Below are positions 52,416-61,899 of a stretch of DNA of 64,000 nt, piece by piece; position 1 is the stretch's first letter, and every line of letters begins with the position of its first letter. The notes under the pieces were generated by a model, which saw only the letters and a list, made by a program, of their open reading frames with translations, was not told the origin of the DNA and did no database searches. A program made the translations under genes and the position numbers. This stretch comes from Pseudomonas alkylphenolica (GTDB lineage: Bacteria; Pseudomonadota; Gammaproteobacteria; Pseudomonadales; Pseudomonadaceae), in contig NZ_CP009048.1 in the NCBI RefSeq assembly GCF_000746525.1, forward strand, positions 3,341,501-3,405,500, given 5' to 3'.

Positions 52416-52611
52416 GCTAGACTGCGGATTCCACGGTCATCTGGCCACCCATTCCATGAGCATCTGACCACCGATTCCACGCTGATCCGGCCACCCATTC
52501 CACGCGCATCCGGCCACTGATTCCACGGCCATCCGGCCACTCAACCGGGCAGGCAGCTACGCAGGATTTCTTCACTACCATCGACCTCTTTTTCGAAGCA
52601 GAGAGGTCGTC

Positions 52612-54141
52612 GTGGAGCGTTTATCCATGCGTAAGATTCGCGAAGTACTACGTCTCAAGTTCGAGGTCGGACTATCAGCTCGCCAGATTGCGGTCAGCGT
52701 GCAGGTCGGTCGTGTCACCGTCGGCGACTACCTCAATCGTTTTGCCGCCAGTGGTCTCAGTTGGCCCTGTTCGTTGTCCGATGCCGAGTTGGAGCAGCAA
52801 CTGTTCCCGCCGGCCCCGGCGGTTGCCAGCGAGAAGCGGCCTTTACCCGATTGGGCATGGGTGCATGCCGAACTGCGCCGCCCCGGGGTGACCCTGGCGC
52901 TGCTCTGGCAGGAGTACCGCCTGAGCCAGCCGCAGGGCTTTCAGTACAGCTGGTTCTGTGAGCACTACCGGGCCTGGCAGGGCAAGCTGGACGTGGTGAT
53001 GCGTCAGGAGCACCGCGTCGGCGAGAAGCTGTTCGTCGACTATGCCGGCCAGACGGTGCCGGTTATCGACCGCCACAGCGGCGAGATCCGCCAGGCGCAG
53101 GTGTTCGTCGCGGTGCTCGGCGCGTCCAGCTACACCTTCGCCGAAGCCACCTGGTCGCAGCAGCTGCCGGACTGGCTAGGCTCGCATACCCGTTGCTTCG
53201 CCTTCCTCGGCGGCGTGCCGGAGATCGTGGTGCCGGACAACCTGCGCAGCGCGGTGAGCAAGGCCCATCGTTACGAGCCGGACATCAACCCCAGCTACCG
53301 CGACCTTGCCGAGCACTACGGAGTGGCGGTGGTGCCGGCGCGGGCACGCAAACCGCGCGACAAGGCCAAGGCCGAAGTCGGCGTGCAGGTGGTCGAGCGT
53401 TGGATCCTCGCGGCCCTGCGCAACCGTCAGTTCTTCTCCTTGGACGAACTCAACAGCGCCATCTCCGTGTTGCTGGAGCGGCTCAACCAACGCCCGTTCA
53501 AGAAGCTGCCGGGCTCGCGCCAGACGGCCTTCGACAGCCTGGATCGTCCGGCGCTGCGCCCCCTGCCGGAGCAACCCTACGTCTACGCCGAGTGGAAGAA
53601 AGCGCGGGTGCACATCGACTACCACGTCGAGGTCGATGGGCATTACTACTCGGTGCCGTATCAACTGGTGAAGAAGCAGCTGGAGGTGCGCCTGACGGCG
53701 CGCACCGTCGAGTGTTTCCACGCCAACCAGCGAGTGGCCAGCCACCTGCGCTCAATGCACAAGGGCCGGCACAGCACGCAGGCCGAGCACATGCCCAAGA
53801 GCCATCGCGAGCATGCCGAGTGGACGCCACAACGGCTGATCCGCTGGGCCGAGCAGACCGGGCCGAACACCGCCGGCGTGATCCGGCACATCCTCGAACG
53901 GCGCATCCATCCGCAGCAGGGCTACCGGGCCTGCCTGGGCATCCTGCGCCTGGGCAAAACCCACGGCGAAGTGCGCCTGGAGTTGGCCTGCCGTCGCGCC
54001 ATCAGCCTCGGCACGTGCAGCTACAAGAGCCTCGAATCGATCCTGCGCCAGGGGCTGGAGAACCTGCCGCTGGCCCAGCAGCACCTGCCCCTGCTGCCGG
54101 ACGACCACGCCAACCTGCGCGGCCCCGGCTACTACCACTGA
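52612..54141 (+). CDS. istA: IS21-family transposase IstA
   Basis: 509 residues from GTG 52612 or ATG 52627 (MRKIREVLRLKFEVGLSARQ). N-terminal helix-turn-helix, then a DDE integrase domain (KLFVDYAGQTVPVIDR with Asp, VPDNLRSAV with Asp, and a later Glu), and a C-terminal beta domain. Intact and of normal length. With IstB it carries out transposition. Confidence 0.93.
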   Translation: MERLSMRKIREVLRLKFEVGLSARQIAVSVQVGRVTVGDYLNRFAASGLSWPCSLSDAELEQQLFPPAPAVASEKRPLPDWAWVHAELRRPGVTLALLWQEYRLSQPQGFQYSWFCEHYRAWQGKLDVVMRQEHRVGEKLFVDYAGQTVPVIDRHSGEIRQAQVFVAVLGASSYTFAEATWSQQLPDWLGSHTRCFAFLGGVPEIVVPDNLRSAVSKAHRYEPDINPSYRDLAEHYGVAVVPARARKPRDKAKAEVGVQVVERWILAALRNRQFFSLDELNSAISVLLERLNQRPFKKLPGSRQTAFDSLDRPALRPLPEQPYVYAEWKKARVHIDYHVEVDGHYYSVPYQLVKKQLEVRLTARTVECFHANQRVASHLRSMHKGRHSTQAEHMPKSHREHAEWTPQRLIRWAEQTGPNTAGVIRHILERRIHPQQGYRACLGILRLGKTHGEVRLELACRRAISLGTCSYKSLESILRQGLENLPLAQQHLPLLPDDHANLRGPGYYH

Positions 54142-54158
54142 ACACAAGGAATCCCACC

Positions 54159-54914
54159 ATGCTGCCCCATCCGACCCTGGACAAGCTGCAAACCCTGCGC
54201 CTGCACGGCATGCTCAAGGCGCTGAACGAACAACTGAAAACCCCGGACATCGACAGCCTGAGCTTCGAGGAACGCCTCGGCCTGCTGGTCGACCGCGAGC
54301 TGACTGAACGCGACGACAAGCGCCTGAGCAGCCGCCTGCGCCAGGCCCGGCTCAAGCACAACGCCTGCCTCGAAGACATCGACTACCGCAGCCCGCGCGG
54401 GCTGGATAAGGCGCTGATCCTGCAACTGAGCGGCGGCCAGTGGCTACGCGACGGCCTCAACCTGATCATCGGCGGCCCCACCGGTGTCGGTAAAACCTGG
54501 CTGGCCTGCGCCCTGGCCCACCAGGCCTGCCGAGAAGGCTACAGCGTGCGTTACCTGCGCTTGCCGCGTTTGCTGGAAGAACTGGGTCTGGCCCATGGCG
54601 ACGGGCGCTTCGCCAAGCTGATGAGCAGCTACGCCAAGACCGACCTGCTGATCCTCGATGACTGGGGCTTGGCCCCGTTCACCGCCGAACAGCGGCGCGA
54701 CATGCTGGAGCTACTGGACGACCGCTACGGCCAGCGCTCGACCATCGTTACCAGCCAGATGCCGGTGGACAACTGGCACGAACTGATCGGCGATCCGACC
54801 CTGGCCGACGCTATCCTCGACCGCCTGGTGCACAACGCTTACCGGATCAATCTGAAGGGTGAATCAATGCGCAAACGGACGCAGAAATTGACGACGCCAG
54901 CCAACCCGGACTAA
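54159..54914 (+). CDS. istB: IS21-family ATPase IstB
   Basis: 251 residues from ATG 54159. AAA+ ATPase that remodels target DNA for IstA: Walker A GGPTGVGKTWLA and a Walker B-like LLILDDWG are present. Only 17 bp separates it from istA. Intact. Confidence 0.93.
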   Translation: MLPHPTLDKLQTLRLHGMLKALNEQLKTPDIDSLSFEERLGLLVDRELTERDDKRLSSRLRQARLKHNACLEDIDYRSPRGLDKALILQLSGGQWLRDGLNLIIGGPTGVGKTWLACALAHQACREGYSVRYLRLPRLLEELGLAHGDGRFAKLMSSYAKTDLLILDDWGLAPFTAEQRRDMLELLDDRYGQRSTIVTSQMPVDNWHELIGDPTLADAILDRLVHNAYRINLKGESMRKRTQKLTTPANPD

Positions 54915-55049
54915 CAATGCCACCCCTGCGTCGCTGCGCTCCGACTGCCCGGCCGGATGGCCGTGGAACAGGTGGCCAGATGGCCCTGGAATGCCTGGCC
55001 AGATGAGAGCGGACTGGGTGGCCGGATGGCGTGGAATCCGCAGCTAGAC

Positions 55050-55886
55050 CGTCGGTACCCCGGCTGAGACCGTCACGCCTTCCTGTTCGATAAGTTCGAA
55101 CAGAGACGCTCCGTCGAGCCGGGCACCTGGTAGTACTAAGCGAGCTCCGACAGCAGGTGCGGAAAAAACCATGGCCCATGCGTTGGCACGGAACATCGGC
55201 ACCACCGGTAGCAGCGTATCTTGAACGCTGAATCCGAAGACGTCGGACTGCAACGATGTCATCGCATGGAGATAATTGGAGCGATGCGAGTACAGGACGC
55301 CTTTGGGATTACCGGTGGTACCGAGGTGTAGCAAAGTCCCGCAGCACTACGCTCGTCGAACCCACCCCATTGCACCTCAGGTCCGTAACCCTCGAGGAAT
55401 CGAGCGAGCGTTGTCTGTCGCACGGGAAGTGGCAGGATCTCATCCGGTTGAGAAAAATATATGACACTCTCTACGGTCGGACATTGTGGCAGCACTCTCG
55501 CCAAAATCGGCGCAAACGCAGCATCGACGAACACCATACGGTCAGAGGCATGATTCACGATGTAAACCAATTGCTCGTCAGTGTAACGCGGGTTTAGCGT
55601 ATGGCAGACGGCACCTATACCGCTGATTGCGTACCACGCTTCAAGGTGCTCCACACCATTCATCGCCAGCGTTGCTACACAGTCACCTTGTGTTATTCCG
55701 GCGCCAATCAGTGCACTGGATTGGCGTTTTTTCATCGTGCTGGACCTCTGCATAGGTCTTGCGTCCAATAGTACCGTCTGGCAGACGGGAGACCACCTGG
55801 CGATGGCCGTGCGAGTACGCCGCATGCTCGATGAAGTGGTCAGTCGTTAATGGCCAGCCTTGCATCAATCCACGAAGAAAAGACAT
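55050..55886 (-). pseudogene. acyl-CoA ligase, N-terminal piece with two frameshifts
   Basis: From ATG 55886: MSFLRGLMQGWPLTTDHFIE, then RQVVSRLPDGT. At about 55735 one extra A in an A run shifts the frame; it continues ALIGAGITQGDCVATLAMNG. At about 55333 one G is missing from the Gly-rich P-loop (SGTTGNPKG becomes SVPPVIPK), and the frame then goes on as GNPKGVLYSHRSNYLHAMTS to VSAGVPTV at the IS21 border. Together with the 51865-52415 piece it covers most of a medium/long-chain acyl-CoA ligase. Confidence 0.85.
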
Positions 55887-56029
55887 GCGATCACCCTCCC
55901 ACACCAAAGCCGGCAACACACCAGCCCGCTTTAAACCTCGGGGTGGTATGCATAGCGCCTGCAGGCACACGCTCACCGAGAAGTTGGCTTTTGATCACTG
56001 CGAAAATCGACTCCGCGAACGCCTGGGCA

Positions 56030-56734
56030 TTAGCTTCGCAGGTAGAGTGGCTGCGCGTGTTCTTCTTGCTCTCCAAAACCCGCTCTTCCGGAGCAAGGTC
56101 GCCCTTGTGTTTTATCGTCATTTGTCCGTTCTCGAAAATCGATTTCAATTGAAAATTCATAGCGCTCGAAGATGGCTGCGATTCCTTGGCCACCACCGAT
56201 GCACATGGTTGCGAGTCCATAGCGGCCGCCGCTGCGGTGCAGCTCATGCACAAGTTTGGTAGTGATGATGGCGCCAGTCGCACCCGCTGGATGACCAAGC
56301 GAGATACCGCTGCCATTGGGATTGACCCAATCCGGATCGAACCCCAGGCTACGGATGACTGCGCACGCTTGCGAAGCGAAAGCCTTGTTCGATTCGATGA
56401 CGTCAAGATCACCTACATGCAGCCCCGCGCGCTCTAGCACGATGCGTGTAGCCGGCACCGGGCCGATCCCCATGTGTGCCGGATCCACACCAGCGAAGCC
56501 GTAGGAGATCAGCCGCGCCAAGGGTTGCAAGCCGTAGCGACGGACCGCCTCACTGGTGGCCAATACGACAGCAGAAGCGGCATCGTTGATGCCAGCTTGC
56601 TTGTAATGCGGAAGGAAGCAGTCGGCTGCCAACTGCTCAGCCAGGTTGAGCACCGCTTCGGCAGTCTCCCGGGAATGCTCTTCGAACGGTGTCTTGCCAT
56701 ACAGCCTGTCGGCCTTCAACCAATCAACCAGCAT
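56030..56734 (-). pseudogene. acyl-CoA dehydrogenase/thiolase chimera (deletion product)
   Basis: The first ~46 residues (MLVDWLKADRLYGKTPFEEH, then AEAVLNLAEQLAADCFLPHY) look like the N-terminus of an acyl-CoA dehydrogenase; from GINDAASAVVLATSE on, the frame is the C-terminal half of an acetyl-CoA acetyltransferase (SNKAFASQACAVIRS, NPNGSGISLGHPAGATG with the catalytic His, MCIGGGQGIAA with the Cys). An internal deletion must have fused the two. After FER the tail to 56030 is unrelated. Not a functional enzyme; it lacks the nucleophile Cys of the thiolase N-terminal half. Confidence 0.75.
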
Positions 56735-56875
56735 GAATCGAATGTCCCGTAAGGGGATAAGAGGGGGATGTCATTAGTACGCCTCAAATTATGGACATTA
56801 TGAATATGCCAAAGAGAAAAATGAGGCATGGAACATACTGGGCCAGTATCGCGCGACGAGCTTCGCAAGCTAAAT

Positions 56876-58606
56876 TCAGGTACGAAAGTGCCCAACCGCA
56901 GCATTTAACTCTCCATCCACGTGCTGGAGTTCGAGCGTCAACAGCTGCAACTTCACACTTTCTTGGGCGCTCTCCTCTGCCACTTCGCGCACTCGAACGA
57001 TGTTCTGGCTAGCCTGTTCCGCCAAAAACCGCTGTTGCTCCGCGGCACCGGAGATTTGTTTGTTTATCCGTTCAATACTTGATACGGCGCGAGTAATTCG
57101 TGTCAACGCCTGAGATGCCTGACCGGCAAGGATCACTGTTTCACCGGTCAGTGCATGGCTACCTTGTAGCCGATCAGTTGCCTGCTGGGCGACGCCACGC
57201 AGGCGACTGATCAAGTCCTCGATTTCGGCGGTAGAACTCTGCGTGCGGCGTGCCAGACCACGAACTTCGTCAGCTACTACCGCGAATCCACGACCGTGTT
57301 CACCTGCTCGCGCTGCTTCTATAGCCGCATTTAATGCCAGTAAATTAGTTTGTTCTGCTACAGCTTTAATCACATCAAGAATTCCCCCAATAGCCGTACT
57401 TTCTGCCAGTAACGATTGCATTGCATCAGCGCAGCCTGTCATTTCCAAAGCCAGTTGGTTGATCTTGGAGCCCGCTTGGCGTGCCAAATCGTCACCTTCG
57501 CGCGCCTGGTCATCTGCAAGAGCTACTGCAGCACTAGCGTCCTTGACGTTACGTGCGACTTCGCCGGCCATCGTAGTCATCTGTTGCATCGCGGTAGCGG
57601 CGATTTCAGTCTCCTGTCGTTGTCTCTCGACTCCCTGGCTGCTGCGCTGAATGACTTCGGCCAGGCTCCCTGCCGTTCCGTTGAGCAGGCCTACCCCGGT
57701 ACCAATTCGACCGACCAATCCTCTCAGGCTACCAAGCATGCTATTGACAGTATCCAATAGTTGCCCGAGCTCATCGTGCCGAACGCTTGCACCATCAGGC
57801 GCACAACTCAGGTCACCTGCAGCAACCTGCTGAGCCAAATGAACAGCCCGACGCAACGGCTGCAGTATCAAATGACGTATTAATAGACTCGCACCAATAC
57901 CCAGCGCTAACGCCAGCAAGCTAATTAGGCCAAGCTGACTGTACGCGTTGCGACCATCGCGTTGAATCGCCTGACTCTGAAATTGGTTGGCCTTATCCAA
58001 CAACTCGCTGACTTGCTGGGTTTGCGTGTTCATCGCTTCGCTACTACGAGCGCTTTGTTTACGGCTGGCGACAAACTGTTCGAAGGCTTTTCGATAATCT
58101 CCCAATGCATTGCTTGCAGCCTGAAGCGAAACCTCTTCCTGATCATCGAGATTGAGCACCTGCATTGAAGACAGCAGGTCGCTCATGCGCATCTCCCAAT
58201 CGCTACGGAAGTGCTCCTCACCATCCAACGAATAGTAGAGCTCGCTGTCACGGAGCTTGACCAGCTTGTCACGCAGAGCGGTGGTCTGCTCCAGCGCCAA
58301 CAGTTTTCCGCTGCCTGGAGGGGTTCCTTGTTCCTGTTGCGCGCTCAATGTGTCCAACTGGTCGAGAAAAACCATCGTGAAGCTTTCTCCCGCTGTCTGC
58401 GCCAGTGTTTGCATGCGCAAGCGAGCCTCTCGTGCTAGCTGAAGAGACTCGGCATAACTCAGAAATTGTTTAAATAATCACTGGACGCATCGCGCATCGA
58501 GATCTCAGCGCTACTTTTTCGGGGGAGGTCATCAAAATGCCGAATGAGCTGCTCAACTGCACCGCGTACTTGATCCTGCGTGTTATCGCCAGCGCAAGAT
58601 TGACCC
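56876..58606 (-). pseudogene. methyl-accepting chemotaxis protein, truncated and frameshifted
   Basis: The signalling domain is complete: [20 protein letters not shown], then [20 protein letters not shown], followed by the last methylation helix to HFRT. One membrane segment ([16 protein letters not shown]) and a HAMP domain precede it. The ligand domain continues upstream of ATG 58420 ([16 protein letters not shown]), but near 58459-58464 one C is missing and the frame changes to DQVRGAVEQLIRHFDDLP up to about 58606, where it stops matching anything. The first membrane segment is lost, so this is a pseudogene unless the 514-residue internal start is used. Confidence 0.75.
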
Positions 58607-59040
58607 AGTCACCGAAATTTCAGTGACCCAAGCTCCAACTTTGTGAGGCTTTACCACGGCTGCATTTTTGCCCCTGGGTACTGGGTCAGCGTGGCATCGG
58701 CCACTGGGTCAATTCGGCGTCAGCGCCAACAGCAGTGCGGCTTTACGTTCAGAAGAGTAATACGGCCCGACCATCACTTGCCGACCCCGAATTGCTTGGT
58801 TAGAAAAACCGGAGAGGCAACAACCCCGGCGCCGGAATCCAAGCTGTCACCGTCTAGACCCTGCTGGGTGGGTTGTGCGCTCTGCTATCTCTGTGTGACT
58901 TCAGCAGTAAACACCGAAAGGGCAGCAGGCAATAGCAAAAAAGGCCATCGGCCGATAACCCGGCCGATGGATCTGAGTTGTGTAGATCCCATGCTCTTCG
59001 GGACAGAGTAGGTTGAGGGAGCACTACAGCGACCATTTGA
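58607..59040. other. intergenic region with TGACCCA repeats
   Basis: No gene. TGACCCAGT or its complement ACTGGGTCA appears at about 58601, 58625 (partial), 58675 and 58702. The cluster begins where the chemoreceptor gene is cut off, so it is probably the remaining end of an insertion sequence. A hairpin-like GGCCGATCGG region near 58950-58970 may end azurin transcription. Confidence 0.4.
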
Positions 59041-59044
59041 AGCT

Positions 59045-59491
59045 TTATTTCAGGGTGACCGTGCCTTTCATCATTGACATGTGGCCAGGAAACGAGCAGA
59101 AGAAACCATACTTCTCGCCTGCAGCCAGCTTGGATACGTCGAAGGTGACCGAGTCGCTCTCCTTGGCGCCAATGACCTTGGTGTGGGCGATGACACGTGC
59201 ATCACCGTCCTTCAAGTAGTCCTTATCAACACCGGCGCTGAGGCCATCGGTGGCGATCGGCTGCATATCAGCTTCTTTACTGAGCACCCAGTTGTGGCCC
59301 ATGACGTTTTTCGGCAGGGAACCGGAGTGGGTCAGTTCGACGGTGAAGGTCTTGCAGCTTTTGTCGATTTCGATGGCCTTGGTGTTGAAGGACATTTGGT
59401 CGGTTGAATCGACGGTGGTCTTGCATTCAGCAGCCAGCAACTGGCCACTGGCAATGGTCAAGACGGAAAATGTTACAATTTTGGTAAGCAT
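59045..59491 (-). CDS. azu: azurin (blue copper protein)
   Basis: 148 residues from ATG 59491, GGAG upstream. Signal peptide about residues 1-20 (cleavage LLAAEC). The mature protein has [17 protein letters not shown], the Cu ligand His in MGHNW, and the C-terminal Cys-His-Met ligand loop [13 protein letters not shown]. Azurins carry electrons in the periplasm, usually from c-type cytochromes in denitrification. Intact, located beside a hydroquinone pathway and decayed genes. The link to the neighbours is not evident. Confidence 0.95.
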   Translation of the reverse strand: MLTKIVTFSVLTIASGQLLAAECKTTVDSTDQMSFNTKAIEIDKSCKTFTVELTHSGSLPKNVMGHNWVLSKEADMQPIATDGLSAGVDKDYLKDGDARVIAHTKVIGAKESDSVTFDVSKLAAGEKYGFFCSFPGHMSMMKGTVTLK

Positions 59492-59854
59492 GGTACATCT
59501 CCAAGCAGGATTTATTGGAATGAAGTCCGCCAGACACCTGAGCAGGTCCAATGACCTGCATCAATGGATGCTCAAGCAGTGTCTTTGCCTCTCTGGTCCC
59601 CATCAAGTTAACCAATCGATCAGTAATGTGTTGAGCCATTATGGTTGGACGATCAACTTGACAGACCATAGACCTCAACAGTCTATTTCGAAGACTTCTT
59701 ACCTACCATATTGTAGAGCCCACGAATTTACCCGACTCTCCCTTGACCAGTCGGCATCACCGTGATCTGCACTTGGCGTTTTGTAACGACAAGCCGAAAC
59801 GAAATTACGGAGCATGGTAGCCAGAGCCTGCGGGTTTCTATGGCTGTCTACGCG

Positions 59855-59873
59855 AAACGTCAACAGGCCCTAG
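59855..59873. repeat. 19-bp repeat, right copy (inverted)
   Basis: AAACGTCAACAGGCCCTAG, exact reverse complement of 51865-51883. The pair brackets the module with the broken acyl-CoA ligase, IS21, thiolase chimera, chemoreceptor and azurin. Confidence 0.6.
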
Positions 59874-60099
59874 CAGAAATTACGTTTCAGGGTCAGACTG
59901 ATCAGTCGTCAAAAGTAAAAAAGTGCTTGTATCGTAGCTGTAGCTTGTTCGCGGCTTCTGCCGTGCTGAGTACCCATACGGTAAGTTCATGGTCCCCGTT
60001 CAACAAGTGCAATCTGAGCGAAAACACAGTTCGCAGAAATCGAACAACTCGCCTACTCCAGCTCTCTAATAGCGTTCATTAGAAGCCATTGCGCACCTT

Positions 60100-60118
60100 T
60101 GTTCGCATTTCGCGAACA
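60100..60118 (+). promoter_or_regulatory. operator candidate of the hydroquinone operon
   Basis: TGTTCGC-ATTTC-GCGAACA is a perfect inverted repeat 107-89 bp before the hapC start, next to a -10-like CATAAT (60130-60135). Its GTTCG/CGAAC arms recall sites of IclR- or LysR-type regulators of aromatic degradation. Confidence 0.5.
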
Positions 60119-60206
60119 GTCATTTCGCCCATAATGGCATTGTTAGAGATGAGCGCGCGCCTTACCGTTGAGCCACTCAAACACAAAAATAACAGGGCTA
60201 TTCACT

Positions 60207-60740
60207 ATGACGATGAGTACTCAACCTGCAATAAAAATTCCCTCCGTTAAGACCGAAGTATTCGAAACAGTATTTGGCTCGCTATCCCATTACACCAAAG
60301 GTTCGATCGAACTAGTCACCGGTAAGAAAAGCCACTACGCCTTCTCCAATATTTTTGAAGTCGCCGGGCAATCGGCACCCTACGAGAAGATCGTCGTGGG
60401 GCTCAATCTCGGCTATGTGATCGAAACGTTGCGCGCTGAGGGCACTTCTCCGTGGTTCACCTGTGCCCACGATGAGTTCGTCATTTCGGTCGACGGCAGT
60501 GTTCGCGTTGACTTCCTCAAGCTCGACGCGGCAACCGCGCAAGGTGACGGCACCCAACTGGCTGGCGAACTGCCAAAAGGTCGGCCAATGGGCTACGTGC
60601 TGCTCAAACGCGGGCACCAGGCACTATTGCCTGCCGGCTGCGCCTATCGCTTCGAAGCCAGCGTTCCCTGCGTGCTGCTGCAGCAAACCGTGCAAGGCGC
60701 CCTCAGTGTTGAGAAGTGGGCTGACATCTGCCTGAAATGA
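60207..60740 (+). CDS. hapC: hydroquinone 1,2-dioxygenase, small subunit
   Basis: 177 residues from ATG 60207 (MTMSTQPAIKIPSVKTEVFE) or 60213. The size and neighbourhood fit HapC/PnpC1, the small subunit of the Fe(II) hydroquinone dioxygenase that opens hydroquinone to 4-hydroxymuconic semialdehyde. Cupin-like strands are seen (HDEFVISVDGSVRVDFLKL, GHQALLPAGCAYRFEA). An N-terminal extension in frame to 60168 is unlikely: ACAGGG precedes ATG 60207. First gene of the operon; 47 bp before hapD. Confidence 0.9.
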   Translation: MTMSTQPAIKIPSVKTEVFETVFGSLSHYTKGSIELVTGKKSHYAFSNIFEVAGQSAPYEKIVVGLNLGYVIETLRAEGTSPWFTCAHDEFVISVDGSVRVDFLKLDAATAQGDGTQLAGELPKGRPMGYVLLKRGHQALLPAGCAYRFEASVPCVLLQQTVQGALSVEKWADICLK

Positions 60741-60787
60741 TCCGTGTTCTGCCCTCGACATCAATCCAAAAATAATAGGAGCCAATC

Positions 60788-61810
60788 ATGGCTATGCTCG
60801 AAGTAGTTGAAACCGAGAAAGCGTTGTCTTTTGAAAACCTTGTGAGTGCCAGCGCGGCCCACCCGATCACCGGCTATAAGGCTTATACCCTCGGTGCCTT
60901 TAAGCTCTCCCGGGACGAATACTTCGCCCGTATCGAATGGCCGGCCAAAGGCGAGCGCCGTTCCCACTTGATTCCGGCAGATGCTTTCCTACGCGCCGTC
61001 ATGCGTGACGTGGCGTGGGGCTTTTTCTACGGTTGGGTCAATTTCGACCACGTCTTCGGTACTCGCAATCTGTACGGCAAGGTTGACATGTACGCGGGCA
61101 CCTTCAACGGTGTGCTGAAAGCGGCCGGTGTCGACTACACCGAGCAGTTCGAAACACCGCAGATCATGGCTACCTTCAAGGCTATCCTGCACGACTGGAC
61201 AAACGCAGGCTTTGACCCGTTTGCCGCGCCTTCCGAAACCGGTACGGCGTTCGGCCGCAAGCATGGCGACAACATCGAGGCGATCGAGCGTTTCCGCGTT
61301 GCCACCCGGCGTATGCCAGGCCTGGAGGGGGATTCGCCACTGCGCGACGACCTGCCGGTCAACCGCCATTTTGCCGATGTTTCCCAGGACGAGCCCGAAG
61401 TGCACGCCGCCGAGGGCTTTGAAGGACAACTGCACGCCTTCAGCCTGTTCAAGTACCTGTCGCGCTCTGACGTGAGCTGGAACCCGTCGGTGACTTCAGT
61501 GTGCGGCGCCAGCCTGTTCTGCCCGACCACCGAAGAATTCGTCTTGCCGATTGTCCATGGTAACGACCGGATTGAATGGTTCCTGCAGCTCAGCGACGAA
61601 ATCATCTGGGACATCGGCGACAAGGACGATGGCACTCCCCGTGCGCGGATCACCATGCGCGCTGGCGATATCTGCGCGATGACCGCCGACATCCGCCACC
61701 AGGGCTACTCGACCAAGCGCTCGATGTTGCTGGTCTGGGAGAACGCCACGCCTAACCTGCCGCAGCGCTATGAAAGCGGCGAGCTAAAGCCCTACCCCGT
61801 CGAATTCTGA
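60788..61810 (+). CDS. hapD: hydroquinone 1,2-dioxygenase, large subunit
   Basis: 340 residues from ATG 60788 with AGGAG upstream, the normal length for HapD/PnpC2. It holds the Fe(II) site; residues His 257, Glu 263 (HGNDRIE) and His 304 (DIRHQG) have the spacing of the His/Glu/His iron ligands reported in this family. Together with HapC it cleaves hydroquinone between C1 and C2. Intact. Confidence 0.92.
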   Translation: MAMLEVVETEKALSFENLVSASAAHPITGYKAYTLGAFKLSRDEYFARIEWPAKGERRSHLIPADAFLRAVMRDVAWGFFYGWVNFDHVFGTRNLYGKVDMYAGTFNGVLKAAGVDYTEQFETPQIMATFKAILHDWTNAGFDPFAAPSETGTAFGRKHGDNIEAIERFRVATRRMPGLEGDSPLRDDLPVNRHFADVSQDEPEVHAAEGFEGQLHAFSLFKYLSRSDVSWNPSVTSVCGASLFCPTTEEFVLPIVHGNDRIEWFLQLSDEIIWDIGDKDDGTPRARITMRAGDICAMTADIRHQGYSTKRSMLLVWENATPNLPQRYESGELKPYPVEF

Positions 61811-61899
61811 TCATCGCGGCCCGCGCTTCCGGTCGGGCCCGCCTCTTCATACCGTTTATTTGACAGTGCCATTGTCGGCACTGCAGGGAGTCTTTGCTC

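Larger units (their letters stand above)
52423..55042. mobile_element. IS21-family insertion sequence (2620 bp)
   Basis: It has istA and istB, inverted ends starting TGCGGATTCCACG on both sides, and several internal repeats of GATTCCACG-CATCCGGCCAC type near each end (52423-52550, 54945-55042), as is usual for IS21. It is flanked by the 7-bp direct repeats GCTAGAC (52416-52422 and 55043-55049). It interrupts an acyl-CoA ligase gene. Confidence 0.92.
59492..60206 (+). promoter_or_regulatory. long leader/promoter region of the hap operon
   Basis: No gene is supported in about 715 bp. It contains the right copy of the 19-bp repeat (59855-59873) and a palindromic operator (60100-60118). A -10-like CATAAT is at 60130-60135. 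Frames here, for example 59762-60082, lack ribosome sites and do not look like proteins. A regulator gene, commonly next to hap or pnp operons, is not present in this gap. Confidence 0.5.

Noticed and set aside
53193..54158. Long N-terminal extension of IstB over istA
   Set aside because: The extension is an alternate frame of istA; ATG 54159 gives the normal 251-residue IstB.
59762..60082. Plus-strand frame of 106 residues upstream of hapC
   Set aside because: It spans the 19-bp insertion-sequence-like repeat and has no ribosome site or domain.
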